From a bacterium (GTDB lineage Bacteria > Myxococcota_A > Bradymonadia > UBA7976 > UBA1532): 64,000 bases of DNA. Position 1 is the first letter of the stretch, and each line of letters begins with the position of its first letter. The stretch spans positions 1-64,000 of the forward strand of contig JAUHYW010000052.1 in assembly GCA_030426085.1 (NCBI GenBank), written 5' to 3'. Of this stretch, positions 63,658-64,000 are shown in pieces. Under the pieces are notes generated by a model that had not been told where the DNA came from, searched no databases, and worked only from the letters and a program-made list of their open reading frames with translations. The position numbers and the translations under genes are program-made.

Positions 63658-64000
63658 AGCTCCTGGTTCACGTACAGCCCCGCGCCGCCGGTCACGTCGC
63701 CGTTCTCGTCGATGACCCCCACCCGTTCGAAGGTCGACAAGACCCCGTCGCAGTTCAGATCACCGACGGCCCGGGCGGTGAACATGGCCCGGGGGCCCTC
63801 CCCTTCGCTGATGAACGCGTAGCGATAGCGATGGGGGCCGCCGGGGGCGAAGCCCAGCGCCTGCCATCCGGGGTGGCTCCAGTCATCCGCCCGATACACG
63901 AAGCCATCGTCGCCGTCCTCGCAGAAGGGGCGGTCGGGGGTCGGCGGCGTCGAGCGGGGGAAGCGGCGGGCGATGGGGTTGCGCCCGGGCCCGAGGTGGT
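63651..64000 (-). CDS. Type IV pilin-like protein, C-terminal part only (runs off the window)
   Basis: An open frame enters from the right edge and stops at 63651; 115 codons are visible and the N-terminal pilin helix is outside the window. The visible end (FCEDGDDGFVYRADDW, WQALGFAPGGPHRYRYAF, FTARAVGDLNCDGVLSTFER, then GLYVNQELE) resembles the C-terminal beta domain of myxobacterial PilA-type pilins, which have the AxGDLDGDGxxSTFE calcium-loop-like motif. Assignment rests on that motif alone. Confidence 0.6.
   Translation of the reverse strand, partial: HLGPGRNPIARRFPRSTPPTPDRPFCEDGDDGFVYRADDWSHPGWQALGFAPGGPHRYRYAFISEGEGPRAMFTARAVGDLNCDGVLSTFERVGVIDENGDVTGGAGLYVNQELE

Overview
The window is very GC-rich DNA with extreme G/C at third codon positions. 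It is dominated by lipoproteins, TPR proteins, Ser/Thr kinases and zinc-ribbon proteins. An AgmX/GltJ-like protein, an envelope TPR/beta-barrel cluster, a MYXO-CTERM-like tail and Asp/Gly-rich low-complexity linkers point to Myxococcota (former Deltaproteobacteria). The lineage has flagellar genes, so it is not a typical Myxococcus. The lineage call is inference from gene content.

Region 1 (1-7400, minus strand): flgB-flgC-fliE-fliF-fliG, the rod/basal-body/MS-ring/rotor operon, cut by the window edge inside fliG. A good sigma-54 (-24/-12) promoter lies 50 bp before flgB. Just upstream is a sigma-54 activator made only of AAA+ and Fis domains, coupled to an exported TPR protein. Region 2 (7500-9100): dapF, then a solitary rplC with its own promoter and convergent to dapF.

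Region 3 (9200-20800, minus): a translationally coupled run of VWA lipoprotein, outer-membrane barrel, two large exported TPR proteins, a TPR lipoprotein and a small secreted protein. A separate promoter then drives a zinc-ribbon/GYF/TM/TonB-like protein of the AgmX/GltJ type. The set and order resemble the Glt gliding / Nfs spore-coat envelope machines of Myxococcus. Region 4 (20800-30250, plus): four successive lipoproteins built from ASH (choice-of-anchor D) repeats, two with PKD and YfaP-like C-termini and one with a VWA domain, divergent from region 3.

Region 5 (30300-44350): a YkgJ Cys-cluster protein, an unrecognised 598-aa protein and several lipoproteins with beta-propeller features; a kinase-AAA-TPR fusion; and a giant TPR-DUF3857-transglutaminase lipoprotein. 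Region 6 (44400-53700, minus): a putative kinase substrate with six Thr-containing repeats, its overlapping membrane Ser/Thr kinase, a short KdtA-like glycosyltransferase, an SRPBCC protein, a lone sigma-region-4 protein, a PurH homologue lacking expected catalytic motifs, and an LptF/LptG-family permease. Region 7 (53700-64000): a tetraheme cytochrome/UshA-like lipoprotein, a propeller lipoprotein, a Pro-rich exported protein, another TPR protein resembling one in region 3, a SpoIID-like protein, an orphan DNA methyltransferase, and the C-terminal part of a type IV pilin-like protein.

No tRNA, rRNA, CRISPR array or transposase was seen.
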